64,000 nucleotides of DNA from Lanius collurio (taxonomy: Eukaryota; Chordata; Aves; Passeriformes; Laniidae). Each line of letters opens with the position of its first letter. Position 1 is the first letter of the stretch. The stretch covers positions 21,921,780 to 21,985,779 of the forward strand of contig JACBWW010000008.1 in the NCBI GenBank assembly GCA_020086605.1. Direction: 5' to 3'. Under the pieces are notes generated by a model, which was not told where the DNA came from, did not search any database, and saw nothing but the letters and a program-made list of their open reading frames with translations. Positions 1-12,861 of this stretch are shown piece after piece. A program made the translations under genes and the position numbers.

Positions 1-67
1 CTAGTCTCTATTTAATATTAATTCACAGAAGACAATACATAGAGACATTGAATCATGGAATTAAATT

Positions 68-130
68 GCCATAGGCAGGGATACTTTCCACTAGACCAGG
101 TTGCCCAAAGCCCCTCCAATCTGGCCTTGT
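68..130 (-). mobile_element. CR1 3'-end fragment
   Basis: A short decayed piece reads like the reverse complement of a CR1 tail (CCACTAGACCAGGTTGCCCA). It is 5'-truncated, as CR1 copies usually are. Confidence 0.7.
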
Positions 131-2636
131 ATGATTCAATGGATGTGGCATACAGAAAGCATTCTTAAACGTTATTGAATTGCTGTTTCCCAATAAAATT
201 GCTTTTTCTTCCAGTTATTCCTGTGCAGTCTTGTTTCTGGGGCAGTGAGAAATCAGATACCATGATGTACATCAGCACCTAACTGGCTGCAGCTGTCCAT
301 GTTCATGCCCAGAAATGATAAGTTCAGAAATTCAGTTTTGCTGGAAATCAACCTGTTGAAGGAGTATAAAGGTTACCGAAGTACTGTAAGCAAGAAGTGT
401 CTTAAAATGGAATTTAAGGTTCTTAAACATCAAATGTTTATGAAAACTTCATCCTCGATCTTTGGAGAGACTGCAGAATTTTTCTTGCTAGAGAAGTAGT
501 TGGAGGCAGTATAACCCTGAATATGGATATTCAGGCATGGAGCTCGCTGTGCCGCCAACAGGAGGACGCCCTTTAGATGTATAAGCTAAGCTGAAAAACA
601 AGTCTAAGAAATGCCCTCTTCCTGTGTTTGCATGGTTTCCATTAGGGTGTCCTGCTGCTTCTCAGCACAATTTTCAAGATAAAATGTTTTCACCTCCATT
701 TCACTCTATCTGCATAACCAGAGAATGTGTTTTGCAAGGACTTCTAAGTAGTGTGATACACTGCCGTTAATCGCTCCTCCCACAGAGACAACTGCTAGGC
801 AGCTAAGCCAGCTCCCAGGGTGGCAGCACCTACCCACTGTTCAAGGCAGACCCTGAAATTTTGGCTCTTTTTTCTGAGGAAATGGTTCCTGTAAGTCATT
901 ATCAGAAAGAAGGAAGGGAAGGACACTTCCCCTTACATTTCTGTGAATTCAATACCTTATTTAGGAAGGAAGTAATAAATGACAACTGATGACCTAACTA
1001 TAATTTCAAAGATTATTTAAATACCTGTTTTAGTGAAGGACATTAATTTCCTGGGATGTGCCACAGAAGTCTGTTCTGCTGCATATCTGGATCACATCTT
1101 TTCATAAATGCCTGTGGCTAAAATGCCTGTCCCAGCAGAGAACTCTGAAGTTCCCTTGCTGCTCAGTCCGGAGGGAGGAGAACACACTGGAGTTTCCCTA
1201 GGATACATAATTATGTTGTTTAATTATCCAGTGCCAGCATACAGAAATCTCTGCTACAAATGGAACATTATTGTGTCAGATATGCAGATGCCCAGAATCA
1301 CAAGCTGGCCACCGCATGCTCCTTTTGTGTTCTTTCTACCAGCCTACTGCTACCTCCAGCTTTGCATCAATCAGACTTTTTGCCTGGATGTACTGTCTTT
1401 CTATGGAACAGTATATATTCTGGAACCTTCACACCAGAGGAAATTTTACTGCTCTCTGCTGCAGTTGTCCTTTCTGAAAGACACAACAGTTCCCTTAGAA
1501 ATACTGTAAGCAAATTTTAATGTAGTCAACACATTTGTAGCTATGAGATGCAAGTAGAAGAAATAATCATTCATGAACAAGACATTAGATTCAATCAAAG
1601 CACTGCCACAGTGAAGCATCCTAGGACGCAGGAACCATTTCTAATTAAAACAGATGAGAGACAAATATACATTGGGGATTTTCCTCACCTATACATGCAA
1701 AGTATTTAACATGCCACAGTCATTGTGTTTGGAAATAATTTAGTTTTATTGCCACCAATCCAACAAGAACACTTGGCTAAATCAGCGTCCTTGGAAATAC
1801 GCAGAAGGATATCTGTGGTCTCTGCAAAAGCTCCAGACAAGCAAATGTTTATAATGAACAGGTATATCTACTCTTTTGCCTTGGATAACAACTCCCAGCA
1901 GCTAAAGATTATTTTTGGTTTTAGTCACTTTTGCTATCACTCTAGGTTTCCTATGCTTTTGTTTATGTATCATTTTATCTAGGTACCTGTGAAAAAACAG
2001 TAAGTCGGTGATAGGACCATCCAGAGAGTGCTTGGGAGTGGCTGTCCTGTATTTCACTTTGTAACTTTTTTGTTACCTCCTGAGATGTTAGTATATTTTG
2101 GCAAGTCAGGATTGTTAAATACATCTCATGTGTACCTCTCTGCTGACATCAGGGCCAATCTTTCCATGGCAAAAATCTTGCTTTTCTTTGCCAGTATTTA
2201 ATATGTACAAATGTGTACTCATTTAACAGTTGCTGGTATGCCAATATACATCTTTATTTTTTAAAGACCACTGCTAGTGTTCTTTCCAAGCAAAATAATT
2301 TTTTTTAAAATCTTATGAAATAATAATTCTTCTGAAGTGTAAATAATATAAAATACAAATGTGCAGGTTATAGGCCATGTTGTGAACCTTAACTGGCATA
2401 TTTCTGCAGTCCTACTCTAGATGATATCTCAGTGAAAACACAACCCTAACTCTCACACCAAAAGAACATGAAAAGAAAACCATATCATATTCCAAGAGAA
2501 TCAAATATCTCAAGTCTTATGCTGAAGGGGTATGTAGAAACATCACACATTTTTGAACTGCATATTTCAGAGACAAAAAAGTAAATATTCAGCTATTCAC
2601 AAAGAAAAATTACTTAATCCTGCTCCAGTCAAGAAG
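131..2636. other. non-coding region 3' of PARP8
   Basis: AT-rich unique-looking sequence. A 133-codon open frame at 1108-1509 (+) shows no recognisable family and is taken as chance. No RNA gene or named repeat seen. Confidence 0.6.
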
Positions 2637-3545
2637 ATGTATTGTATGTGCCTGGCCAGGTTTTGGTAGTGAGGGGTCTACAGGCAAGGTTTCTGTGAGA
2701 AGCTGCCAGAAGCTTACTCCGTGTCCAAGAGCCAGTCTCAGACAATTTCAAGACAGACTCGATGCTGGCCAAGGCTAAGCACATCAGGAATTGTAGTAAC
2801 GTCTCTGTGATAACGTATTTAGAGAAAGAAGGTAAAAAAGCCATTGCACAGCTGTAACTGAGGCCAGGGAAGAGAGGGATGAGAATATGAGAGAGGAACA
2901 ACTCTGCAGACACTCAGGTCAGTGAAGAAGGAGGGGCAGGAGATGCTTCAAGAGCCAGAGCTGAGATTCCCCTGCAGCCCCTTGTGCAGCCCGTGGTGAG
3001 GCAGTTGTGCCCCTGCAGCCCCTGGACGAAAACCACGCTGGAGCAGGGCTGTGAGCCTACGGGAGAACTCTGCTGGAGCAGGCTCCTGGCAGGGACCTGC
3101 AGACCCAGAGAGAGAAGCCCACGCTGGAGCAGGTTTCCTGGCAGGACCTGTGACCCTGTGGGGGACCCACACTGGAACAGCCTATCCTTGAAGGACTGCA
3201 CCCTATGGAAGAGGGACTCCTGTTGCAGTAGTCTGTGGAGAGCTGCTGCCTGTGGGACGGACTGATGTTAAAGAAGTTCCTGGACAATTATCTCCCATGG
3301 GAGGAACCCACGCTGGAGCAGGGGGAACGACTCCTCTCCCTGAGCAGCGGCAGGAGCAATGTGTGACCGACCTTAATGCCCATTCCCTGAGCTGCTGTGG
3401 GGGAGGAGGCAGAGCTGAGAAGGATGGAGGGGTGGGGGAAGGTGTTTTTAAGGTTTATTTTATTTCTTATTACCCTGCTCTGATTTTGTTAATAATAAAT
3501 TCAATTAATATCCTGAAGATGAATCTGTTTTGCCCATGAAAATAT
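2637..3545 (+). mobile_element. ERV LTR-like block with internal minisatellite
   Basis: This GC-richer block in AT-rich DNA resembles a repeat common in bird genomes (GGCCAGGTTTTGGTAGTGAG near its start; AATAAATTC and TCTGTTTTGCCCATGA at its end). The polyadenylation-like AATAAA near 3493 fits an LTR. Inside are five spaced copies of a CACGCTGGAGCAGG-type motif at about 3034, 3070, 3120, 3168 and 3309. Ends and family are uncertain. Several frames are open on both strands by composition; I do not call a gene. Confidence 0.65.
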
Positions 3546-5453
3546 AAATCTCTATTCAAGCCAATATTAACATAAAATCCAGAAAACATGAACTAGATGG
3601 TACTTTTACAGAGATTAAATAGATGATAGGCAGCTGCAGGCAAATATTACTACAAAAAAAAAATAGAGATGGTAGGAGCATTATATCTATTCTCTTAGGA
3701 AAATCTGAGCACATATCATTTTCCTTATTAATGATTGGCAAAGAAGGCATTGGCTTTTATGAAAGAACAAAATAGTTTCTCGCCATTAGAAAACTCAGTT
3801 CTATGATTTTCTTACTTAGATTGAGATAATTAAATTTCATATCTGCTCCACTGGGAAGAACAGACCAGATTGTGAGGGACACACATTATTGTATCACCCT
3901 TCCTCTGACATGACTTGTTTTTTCCTGGCTTTGGGAAGTGTTTTGATATCCAGTCTCCTACAGGAATTCCAGCAGCCAGTTTTCTCAGTTTAGGACAATT
4001 ACAAAGTTTAGAAGCAAGGCTAAAGAAAGTCCTATAAGAATGATAAATTTTAGTCAGTTTTAGGAGAAAAAGGCAACAATAAAGATACCCCTGTTGTTTA
4101 CTTGGAAAACGAGTGGGAATATAACATGGCAGATACATTTCTCTACCCCCCAAACACCACCCAGAATCCACTCACTTACTGGTATTCCTGGTACAAAACA
4201 CATTGCCCACACACTCACTTTTCTGCAGATCTTGTTCTATAAAATTATGGTTTTACCTTTCACAGATTAACCTCCCTCTCTCCTGGACTCTTCTACTGAC
4301 AGCTGGTGTTGGCTGGGACTTTCAGTGCTGAGTCCACAGTGAGGGGCTGAAGGAATGGGTCCTCAGCATAGTGCTTGAGCCAGATTTCCTCAGGAAATGC
4401 TTTCACTGTCAATGTTGCTAAAGAAGTGCTTCCCTCTTTCTGCCCATGCAACCAATGACATAATCCAGAAAATATTTGCTTTTACTGTGCTAGTTTTATA
4501 AGCTGAGGAACACTTCGTATATTGTAAAAGACATACTCTGTGCTTTCAGTTCTTTTTGGTGTAAATTACATGTGTGGTTTTATGCCACTGTCCTCACCTT
4601 CTTTTGGAGTTGTGTGTTGGGTGTGCCTGGTTTTCCATGGGTTATGAATTGAGAACTGCTGCCCTGCACCATAAGGAGGATAATGGAAAAGGGGTTCTTG
4701 GAACAGAAGGAAGAACCCAAATCCCACATCCTACTTAGGATAAATCACTACCATCTGTTCCTACATCTTCGACACAAGGCTTTTTCTTTCCTGTTCAGAA
4801 AGAAGTTTCTGCCCTTACAGTTACAGATTCTTAGCACCATTTCCTCGTAGCTATAGCAAACTGTATGCATTTCTGTACTTTTTGAGTCTGATCTCTCTCA
4901 GGACTGCTGTGTAGAAGACTGGCTCTGACTTAAGTTTAGCATTCACATTCATATTTAATGGGACTGTTGAGGAAAAGGTATAATCACATAGCATTGATGA
5001 GAATCCAAATCTGATTATATTAAGGTGAGCAGAGAGTTTGACAAGTGTTTGAAAGCTCAGGCTGTTATATTTTTGCTACTGCAACACCGGTGTCAGATGT
5101 CAAAAGTATCACTCCATAAGTCCATCAGGGAGTTCCCACACTTTGTTTCATTTTTTCTGCCAGCTGACCTCTTTTACGCAGGAGAAGAATCATTTGAACA
5201 AAAGTATGTGTTTGGTGACTTCTCTGGTAATGCAGCAAACCCAGATGGTAGAAAAGCCAGGTCTTCTGATGCTGGGCCAGGGCCCCAGTGGCATGGCCAC
5301 TTTTCATGTGGAGCTCCTGTAAGTGTATACAAGAAGAGACAGAGGTAATACTGTCTAGCCAGGACTGGGAAAAGAGAGGAGACAGGTCTCCAGTCCTCAG
5401 AGATTGGCCAGGAAATAGCCAGGTGATTACATTCTGGTAAATGCTTGCCACAC
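3546..5453. other. non-coding region, nothing recognised
   Basis: Unique-looking sequence between the LTR-like block and a CR1 tail. Short open frames only; no repeat family recognised. Confidence 0.6.
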
Positions 5454-5893
5454 AATCATGGAACGGTTTGGGTTGGGGGGAATCTGTAAATGCCATCTCA
5501 TTCAAAACCCTGCAATCAGCCTGGACATCCTCCACTAGATCAGGTTGCTCAGAGCTTCAGTCAGCCTTGAATGTTTCCAGGGACGGGGCACCCACTACCT
5601 CTCTGGGCAACCTGCTCCAGTCAGTTTCAATGTCCTCATTGAAAAAAAATAATTTCTTCCTTATATCCAGTCTGAATCAATCCTCTTTTATTTTAAAACC
5701 ATTACTACTTGTCCTATCACAGCAGGCCCAGGTTAAAAGCTTTTCCCTGTCTTCCTTTCAAGTCTTTTACAGGTACTGGAAACCTGCAATAAGATCTCCC
5801 TAGACTCTTCTCTTTTCCAGACAGAACAGCCCCAGCTCTCTTGGCCTGTCCTCATAGGAGAGGTCCTCCAGCCCCCTGATAATTTTTGTGGCA
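5454..5893 (-). mobile_element. CR1 LINE fragment, about 440 bp
   Basis: It begins AATCATGGAACGGTTTGGG, the reverse complement of the CR1 3' end, and continues through the usual landmarks (CTCTGGGCAACCTGCTCCAG, CCAGCCCCCTGAT). It is 5'-truncated near 5893, has many substitutions and no coding capacity. Confidence 0.88.
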
Positions 5894-6810
5894 ACAACAC
5901 AGTATAGTTCCAAGACAGCATTTATGCAAATGCTTAAAATGTGAGCACAGAACTAAGTGTTTCCTTGAGCAAGAATACATGTTCTACTGTAAGTGAGCCT
6001 TTGAAGCTGCTGGAGCTGAATTTAAAAACATAGTTGTTTGAACTTCCATGAGCCAAGTAAAATGCATCTGGGCAAGCTGGAGAAGGTGAAGGACCTCATG
6101 GCTCAGGTGTAACTGAAGATAGCTCTCAGTTTAGAGGGAATCTGCAGGAACAGCCAAATTCTAAGGCATGCTGCCTGGTGCACCCTGCAGAAAGCAAACC
6201 CTGCCCACCAAAAAAAAATGTTGGAAAGGCATTTCATACCAGCAGTTTGGTCTAGTATGGAGACTGAAGGAACAAACCTGTAAGCAAAATTGCTTCCTCA
6301 GTAAAATAGCCCTTAGGTGGTTGGCCCAACATCCTGACCTAAAGAAATAAAATCAAAATTAAAGATAGAGATGAGCTCAAACCACTAGAGAGAGAATAAA
6401 TTTCACTCACTGCTGAAAGGGTTCTGTAAAACAAAAACCTCAAGCCCAACATTCCTCTTCAAAATATCTAACTACTATAGCCTGATTTTCATCAAGTGAT
6501 CACATTATGTTGATTAATCACTGCAGGAAATGAGTACCTCAATTCAGGTTTTATGCAGACCAGCAAGAGGGTGCAAGGAAGTCTGCATTGTATATTGCTA
6601 CTATACCTTTCAAGTTTTTATGACCCTCAAGAGAAATGAGGCATTCATAATGTGGGGGGAAAATAAAAATCATAGAGAGCACCATAAATCTAAGGGACTA
6701 ACTTGTGGAAATCACATCCTTAAACTGACATAGCTGTGATTAACTGGCAATGGCTTTTACAGTTAGAAAAGTTTTTGGATATAGTTATTTGCCCAGAGAA
6801 AGTTTCTGGT

Positions 6811-6853
6811 AGGGAGAAAGAAAAAAAAAAAGAGAGGGGAAAAAAAAAGAACA
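6811..6853. repeat. polypurine tract
   Basis: About 40 bases consist only of A and G, with two long A runs, in the region 3' of PARP8. Confidence 0.85.
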
Positions 6854-7210
6854 AGTACAAGTATTTAATCAAATCCTTGTTTTGGGGATAGAAATTGTTT
6901 TGAGTGGGATAGAATATGTTGCACCACAAGCCTTGCACCTCAAGAAGCTTGGTTCTGAATCTGTTCTGATCACAGAGAAATAACTTTCCAGTAGACATTT
7001 GCTCACATATTTTTTATAAAACCACCCACAGGATTCAGTAGTCTCTGCTTAGCAGAACACTGAAACAAATCGTTGTTCTAATCTGAGCTCTACTTGCTCA
7101 ACTTTCTCAGCAAGTTTAGACAATCTTGGTGTACACAAAACAATGGTGCCCGCTTTCTTGTATTTAAAGATCTACTTAGCAATCAAAATATCAAAATTAA
7201 AGAGGATAGA

Positions 7211-7247
7211 TGCATATATAGTATGTGTATACATATGTGTGTATATA
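7211..7247. repeat. imperfect alternating TA/TG tract
   Basis: The purine-pyrimidine alternating stretch includes GTATACATATGTGTGTATAT, a decayed microsatellite. Confidence 0.7.
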
Positions 7248-10200
7248 GTCAGAGAAAATTTAAGCTAATTATTGTGGATACTGAACTGTATGTAGAGGCT
7301 TCAATGCTGTGGAATCACTTGTACTTACTCATGATGTAGGAAAAATGCTACAAATCAAAATAATAGTATCCTTCATCCATTTTGCATCTGCTTTCACCAC
7401 AGAAACTGTACAAAGCGAAAAGCAAGAACAGCAGTGCCCTAAGAAATGTAATCTTCCACCAAGGAATACCTTTGTCACTTCAGAGAAAGGATCTTGATCA
7501 AGACAAACAAAAAGACCAGTCAACCCAGGATGGCCGTGTCTCTACAAGCAAACTGAACAGCCCCAGGAATACTGGTGGGCATGAAAGACAACTGTTCAGC
7601 TCACAAAACTGCTAGAGCCACCACTTGCACAATTTTTACCCTACATGAACCCACACACAATTTCCAGTCAGCAGGGACCATGAACCATGTCTTTATTGTA
7701 CCTTTGTTTCTTTCTTTGCATTCATGCATAGTAAAGTTGGCAGGAATATATATGAATAGAGATTCACAGAGCAGATAATGTAAAGGAACAGTTTACACAA
7801 AGTAACATAATTTACAGACAAGAGAATTTGATCAGAATAGTCAGAACTTTTAGCTATATCCAATGGGTCAATGTTACCCTAAAAGCCAAAATCAAAATCA
7901 GTCCTCATTGGGAGCAATTCATAAATTGTTGCACTACACCAAAGCATCTGCTGCCCAAGCCATTGAGACAACATTTACAAAGACAAAAGTAAAAATTTTC
8001 ATAATAAATCTCATGCACACATACCATCAAGTCTTTCGATCCCCTTAAGAAAAGATTTGTTCAAGTAAAGAAACTCAAGACTTGAGGTTTACAAACATAA
8101 AAAAAATCTCCATGGAAAGGAAGCAAATGCCTATGGTAGCTTATTGATGAAAAAGCCATTCCAAACCAATCTATGGGAATTGTTCAAACAGATTAATTTA
8201 GGAGATCAATAACACTCTTCAAAGCAATTAAGTACCCAGTAAACTTTCCTCATAAAAACATATGAAAAGAAGAATCTGTGAAGGAAAGACCAGCAATTCA
8301 ATCTGAACCCTGTTTAAAGACAGAGCCAGAACTACAGGTAGGGAGTATTTTAAACTTACACTGCCAAATTTGCTTGGATGAAAGAAAATTACGACAGGAA
8401 ATTGTGTTTATAAAACTCTTTAGCTTTTAACATCATCCTTTTTGGCATACCTATTTGGTCACACATTCTTGTTCTCATGTACAAGTTAATAGTTTGTACA
8501 CATGCTTCATATTGAAATTGTAATTTCAATACTTTTTTTACTATTCATGGCTGCACACTGTTGCATTTTAACTGAAATATACTCAGTATTGTATTTTAAT
8601 GCTCAGATCTGATGCTCTTCTAAAGACTCTGTGAGCAGTAAGAGTGACAGGAAATAGATCTGCAGTGGATCAGAACTTCAGGTGACATCAGCACAGATAT
8701 ACAGAATATGAAGTCATTGAACATAACAAACAGCAAAATTATCATCTCCCCAGCAAGTCCTCTAATTTTTTTGTAACTTTTTGGTGATGGAAGAGACCAC
8801 TGGAGACTTAAAATAAAAATATCTTGCCAAAAAAGATAAATCAACTCTCAGAGAGACAGAAGTGCTACCTCTCAGGTTTATCAAGTTGTTTAGCACCCAC
8901 CCAAAGACCTTTGTAATCAGGGCATAAAATGGACGAAATGTTATTGGTACTGTCGGGAGATGCAGCTCAAAAAAAAGATTCAAAGTTCCAAAGCATAAAG
9001 TATCTGAAGGAATCTGAACTGAGATGGGTGCTAAAAGATCTTGAGATTTTTGATATTCATGTCCTACTGATTAGCATGGCAAGCACGAAATCAAAGTTTG
9101 CGTAAGATAATAAAAAGCCAAAGAGTGGAATAATACAATTTCACAGATATGGAACAGTGCATGAAGCACAGCATGCCATACGTGATAACACATACAGAGG
9201 AGGTGTGACTGAATTCTCCACAGTCAAAAATTTAAAAGCCTCTTATGTCATTGACAAAGAGTCAGCAAGTCAAATCTACCAAAATCTATCACATTAGAGT
9301 AGTCTGTAATACATTGCATTTGTCAGAAGTGTTATAAACAGTGATATCGTGATCCTTAGTTTTGAATCAAACGTTCTGTTTCAGTTTACATTCCTATAAA
9401 TATATGCAAAATTTTAAATACATACTTACATATTTTCATCTATGTGCAACCAAATTGCACTTATACCTATTCCAATCAGTTTAGCCTTTGGCTTCTCTCA
9501 TCTTTGAACTTCTTCATACTGAATTAACCTTGGTAGATGGTTGTGAACAGAAATACACACAAACTCCAAGCTATATGACTAGGAGAGATGGAAGGATCAT
9601 GAGAGATGAAGTTTTTTTTTTTAAATAGTCAGCAAAACTGTTTGTTTAGCAGCTCACATGGGGAGAACAGTCTGATCAGACTTGAAAACCAGCAAGGAAA
9701 TTATCAGCCACCTATTCCCTTTCTGGAATATTTTACCTGTACAGACTCCATTAAGATACATATATGAAATATAAGACCAGCTCCAAGGAACTGTCAGCTA
9801 ATGGAGACATTCCTCATTCTGCTTGAGATCTGTCAGAAAGTTGCTAACTACTGCAGTAAGTCAACTGCTACATGCAAGTACAGTGGGACACTGCCCCAGA
9901 CATGCTACTAGACTGAACTATCCAGCTACAGGACAGCAGGTTGAAGAAAACCATTTTTTTTAATCTTCTCATTTCTCCGAAACAATGGAAAGCTTTCTCT
10001 TTATAAGTTACAAATTAGAATTGCTTTGCTGATGATAAGCTCTGGCTTTTGTTGAGCAAACCAGAAGCCAGGAGTTCCTGTATTTTTTTCCAGACACAAT
10101 CCCTGGAGACTTGTGCTGTTCTTGCTTCTGCAGCAGTCACTGTTCCTGCTGCTAGTGTAATTCCCACAGCTTCAGCATCTTGCAAAATGCCAGTTTTCTG

Positions 10201-12819
10201 GAACTGGCTGGAATCCAATAGCTGACGCCTTGCACATGGGTTTGCTACAAACAGTGCTGATGCTAAAAGGGTCTCATGCCCTGTTCAGAGGCTTCAATTT
10301 CTGTGTGTTGAATTACACTTCTCTCCCTTAACTGTGAATGGAAAATGTTTGCAATATTTAAGAAAATCAATCTGAGGGATCTACAATGTTGTCTAATAAA
10401 AACGCCAATTAAATTTTTTTTTTCCAAATGCTGTTTCTGTTTTTCACCTGTTTTGACACTAGGCTTTTGCAAGGCACTGAGCCCTTTGTTTCATTCCCTA
10501 AGTTTTCTTCTCTTCAAGTGTTTGCACTGTGCTGAAAGTTGGGGCATGGCAAAGTTGTGGCCCTCAGCTACTATTGGCTTAATTCATTTGATGCAGCTCT
10601 ATTTAAGTTGCTCTACAACATTTCAGGAGGACAAATCCCTCTTGGAGGGGGCCAAGTCTGTGACCCCTGAGCAAAATTATTTGCTCCAGTCTGCACTGCA
10701 CACTAATTCCAAAAAAGCTGGTCAAATGTGCAAACACAGCTTCATGAAAACAGTATATACTTTTTGCAATGGCCGTATTTTCTTAGAAGATTTTCTGCTC
10801 TTCCTCCTGTTAAAATGTGTGCATTTGAAAGTAGCTCTTGTCCATTGCAATAATTATTTCACTGCTGTCAATTACTGTCTGGATTACTAATCTCTTGGGT
10901 CCCACATGGAACTGTTCAACGGGTGAATACAATATACCAAAGACATTCTCAACAGAAAACTTAATATTGGTGCATATTGAGCAAACTTCTGATGTAGTCA
11001 CTTGGAAATGAAGTAAATTAAGCCAAAGTGAATACAAATTCTGTCCCCCCTGCTTTCTGTGGGTACCAGTTCTACAGAGGTCTGAGATTTCCCCACTGAT
11101 TCAGCTCTTCTTTTGTGAGTCTGGAAGTCACTGCTTCCAAATTTAAGATCCCCAAAATTTGGAGTATCTCTTCCATTAGAGAATTCAAGCCCCAGCCTGT
11201 ACACTTTAAATTGAAGGCAAATTATCAGTCATTTAGAGTAGCAATGATGTATTTTTTTGTCTCTCTGATAGTCATAATTTGTGTAATACACTTCACAGCA
11301 GTCAAAATAATATTAAGTACCACTTTGACTTATTCAACCCAAAATCTGCAATCACAAAACAGTAAATTCAACAAACAAAAGGTAAAACTTTCAAAAGTTG
11401 CAAGCTACATCCACCCATATAATTAAAATGAGCTCACAGGCAGTGAAAAAAACAGTACACTCACTGAATTAATAACCAGCCCCACAAATGTCTGCATATT
11501 TTATGAGTTGCAGATGTGTATTTATACTTTAAACATAGCCACATTAAAGTATGATATGGTTTGTCATATATTTGCTGTGTTTTCATGACAAAAACAGCTC
11601 TACAGAAAAACAGAGAACTTCTTTAAAAGCAATTATAAAAAGCATCTTGAGACATCCCTATACATTTTATGATACTGAACATGCAAAATAATGCTTTTAT
11701 GACAGGTGGATAACCCAGTCAGATAAAACACAGCAAGAAAAGCTGTTTTACTGTTTGTCTAAGTGTTATTAAAAAGATAACTGCAAAAAAATTTTACTTC
11801 AAGAACGTGTAAAAGCATGGCATAATTTTTAGATGTCATTGAGATTAGCAAAATTCAAGAAACTGTTTCAGATACAGTTTAATTCTTAGATGGCTGTATT
11901 AACTTTGAACAGAGTTCTCAAAATAGTGCCCAAATGCCCAGTGCTTGTTGAACAAATTCTGATTTATTGAAGGTAAATATTTACATTGGCTACAATGCTA
12001 TAGCTGTTACAAAGCTGAATAAAAGAGGCTTAAATAGCAATAGAAAGCAAGTGCAGTAAAAAGTGAATAGAGAAAATATTTGGCCTTAGTGATCTTCTGG
12101 CAGTATTTACATTATCTCCATTTTGTTAAATATTTGAGTAACTCTAAGGCACCATAGGCTAAATAGCAGGCTGCAGTATGATTTTGTGCACAGAGTTTAA
12201 TAAATTTATTTGGAGAAAAAAAGGCTGAGGAGTTAAAAGAAACATTGGCATATTTTATGTTTACATAAAGGAGTGGCTGTTTGTTAAAATTCAAAGATAC
12301 AATATATACTGGGTAAGTTCAAAAATTATTTTTAGAACATTAAATTAAATGTCTATGTATAAGGACTATTTTTACTGACTTTTTGATAAATGTTTAATGC
12401 AATCTCTTTAACAGGTTTTCAACACAGTAGATATATTCATCTAAAAACTAATTTTTTTCCCCCTTTACAAAAGCCTTATGCCTAGTACATATACAAAAAC
12501 CCAATGCAAAGTGTAATGGGTACTAATTTACATTGTAGCTGTTCTGTGGCAGACTGAAACTTAGCAGGAGCATGCAATCAAAATGCTATGGAACAGCAGT
12601 TCAAGCTGTCTTATTCCCTCAGCTCTTGTCAGTGGCTGCTGCTGCAGCCAGTGAGCAGGAGTACAACACTGACATGCCAGGACAGACAGAGGAGGTCAGT
12701 GCTTTCAGACTAGTTTCCAAACAGAGATTGGGAAATTCAAACTCCTGGCGACATCCTTGTGCAGTTCACACAACACAGTGCACACAGAATGACGCTCTGC
12801 TTGGAGAAAAATTTCACAT

Positions 12820-12861
12820 TTTTATTTATCCCCTTTTATTTATCCCCTTTTATTTATCCCC
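12820..12861 (-). repeat. 3 perfect copies of a 14-bp unit, each with AATAAA on minus strand
   Basis: The unit TTTTATTTATCCCC is repeated three times without mismatch. On the minus strand each copy carries AATAAA, giving three equally spaced poly(A) hexamers downstream of PARP8. A terminator role is possible only if the 3' UTR reaches this far. Confidence 0.85.

Larger units (their letters stand above)
5894..12819. other. non-coding region 3' of PARP8
   Basis: AT-rich sequence with only simple repeats (6811-6853, 7211-7247). The 181-codon frame at 10345-10890 (+) has no domain and an unlikely composition. An AATAAA on the minus strand near 11965 is another possible distal poly(A) site. By synteny remembered from other vertebrates, this direction leads toward ISL1. 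Confidence 0.55.

Noticed and set aside
1108..1509. 133-codon plus-strand open frame
   Set aside because: No family likeness; overlapping frames of similar length in the same place argue for composition, not coding.
2914..3287. Overlapping open frames on both strands
   Set aside because: Caused by the repetitive GC-rich LTR-like block; no functional protein motif.
10345..10890. 181-codon plus-strand open frame, the longest by codon count in the window
   Set aside because: No recognisable domain, Cys/Phe/Leu-rich composition typical of AT-rich random frames, no splice or promoter context.
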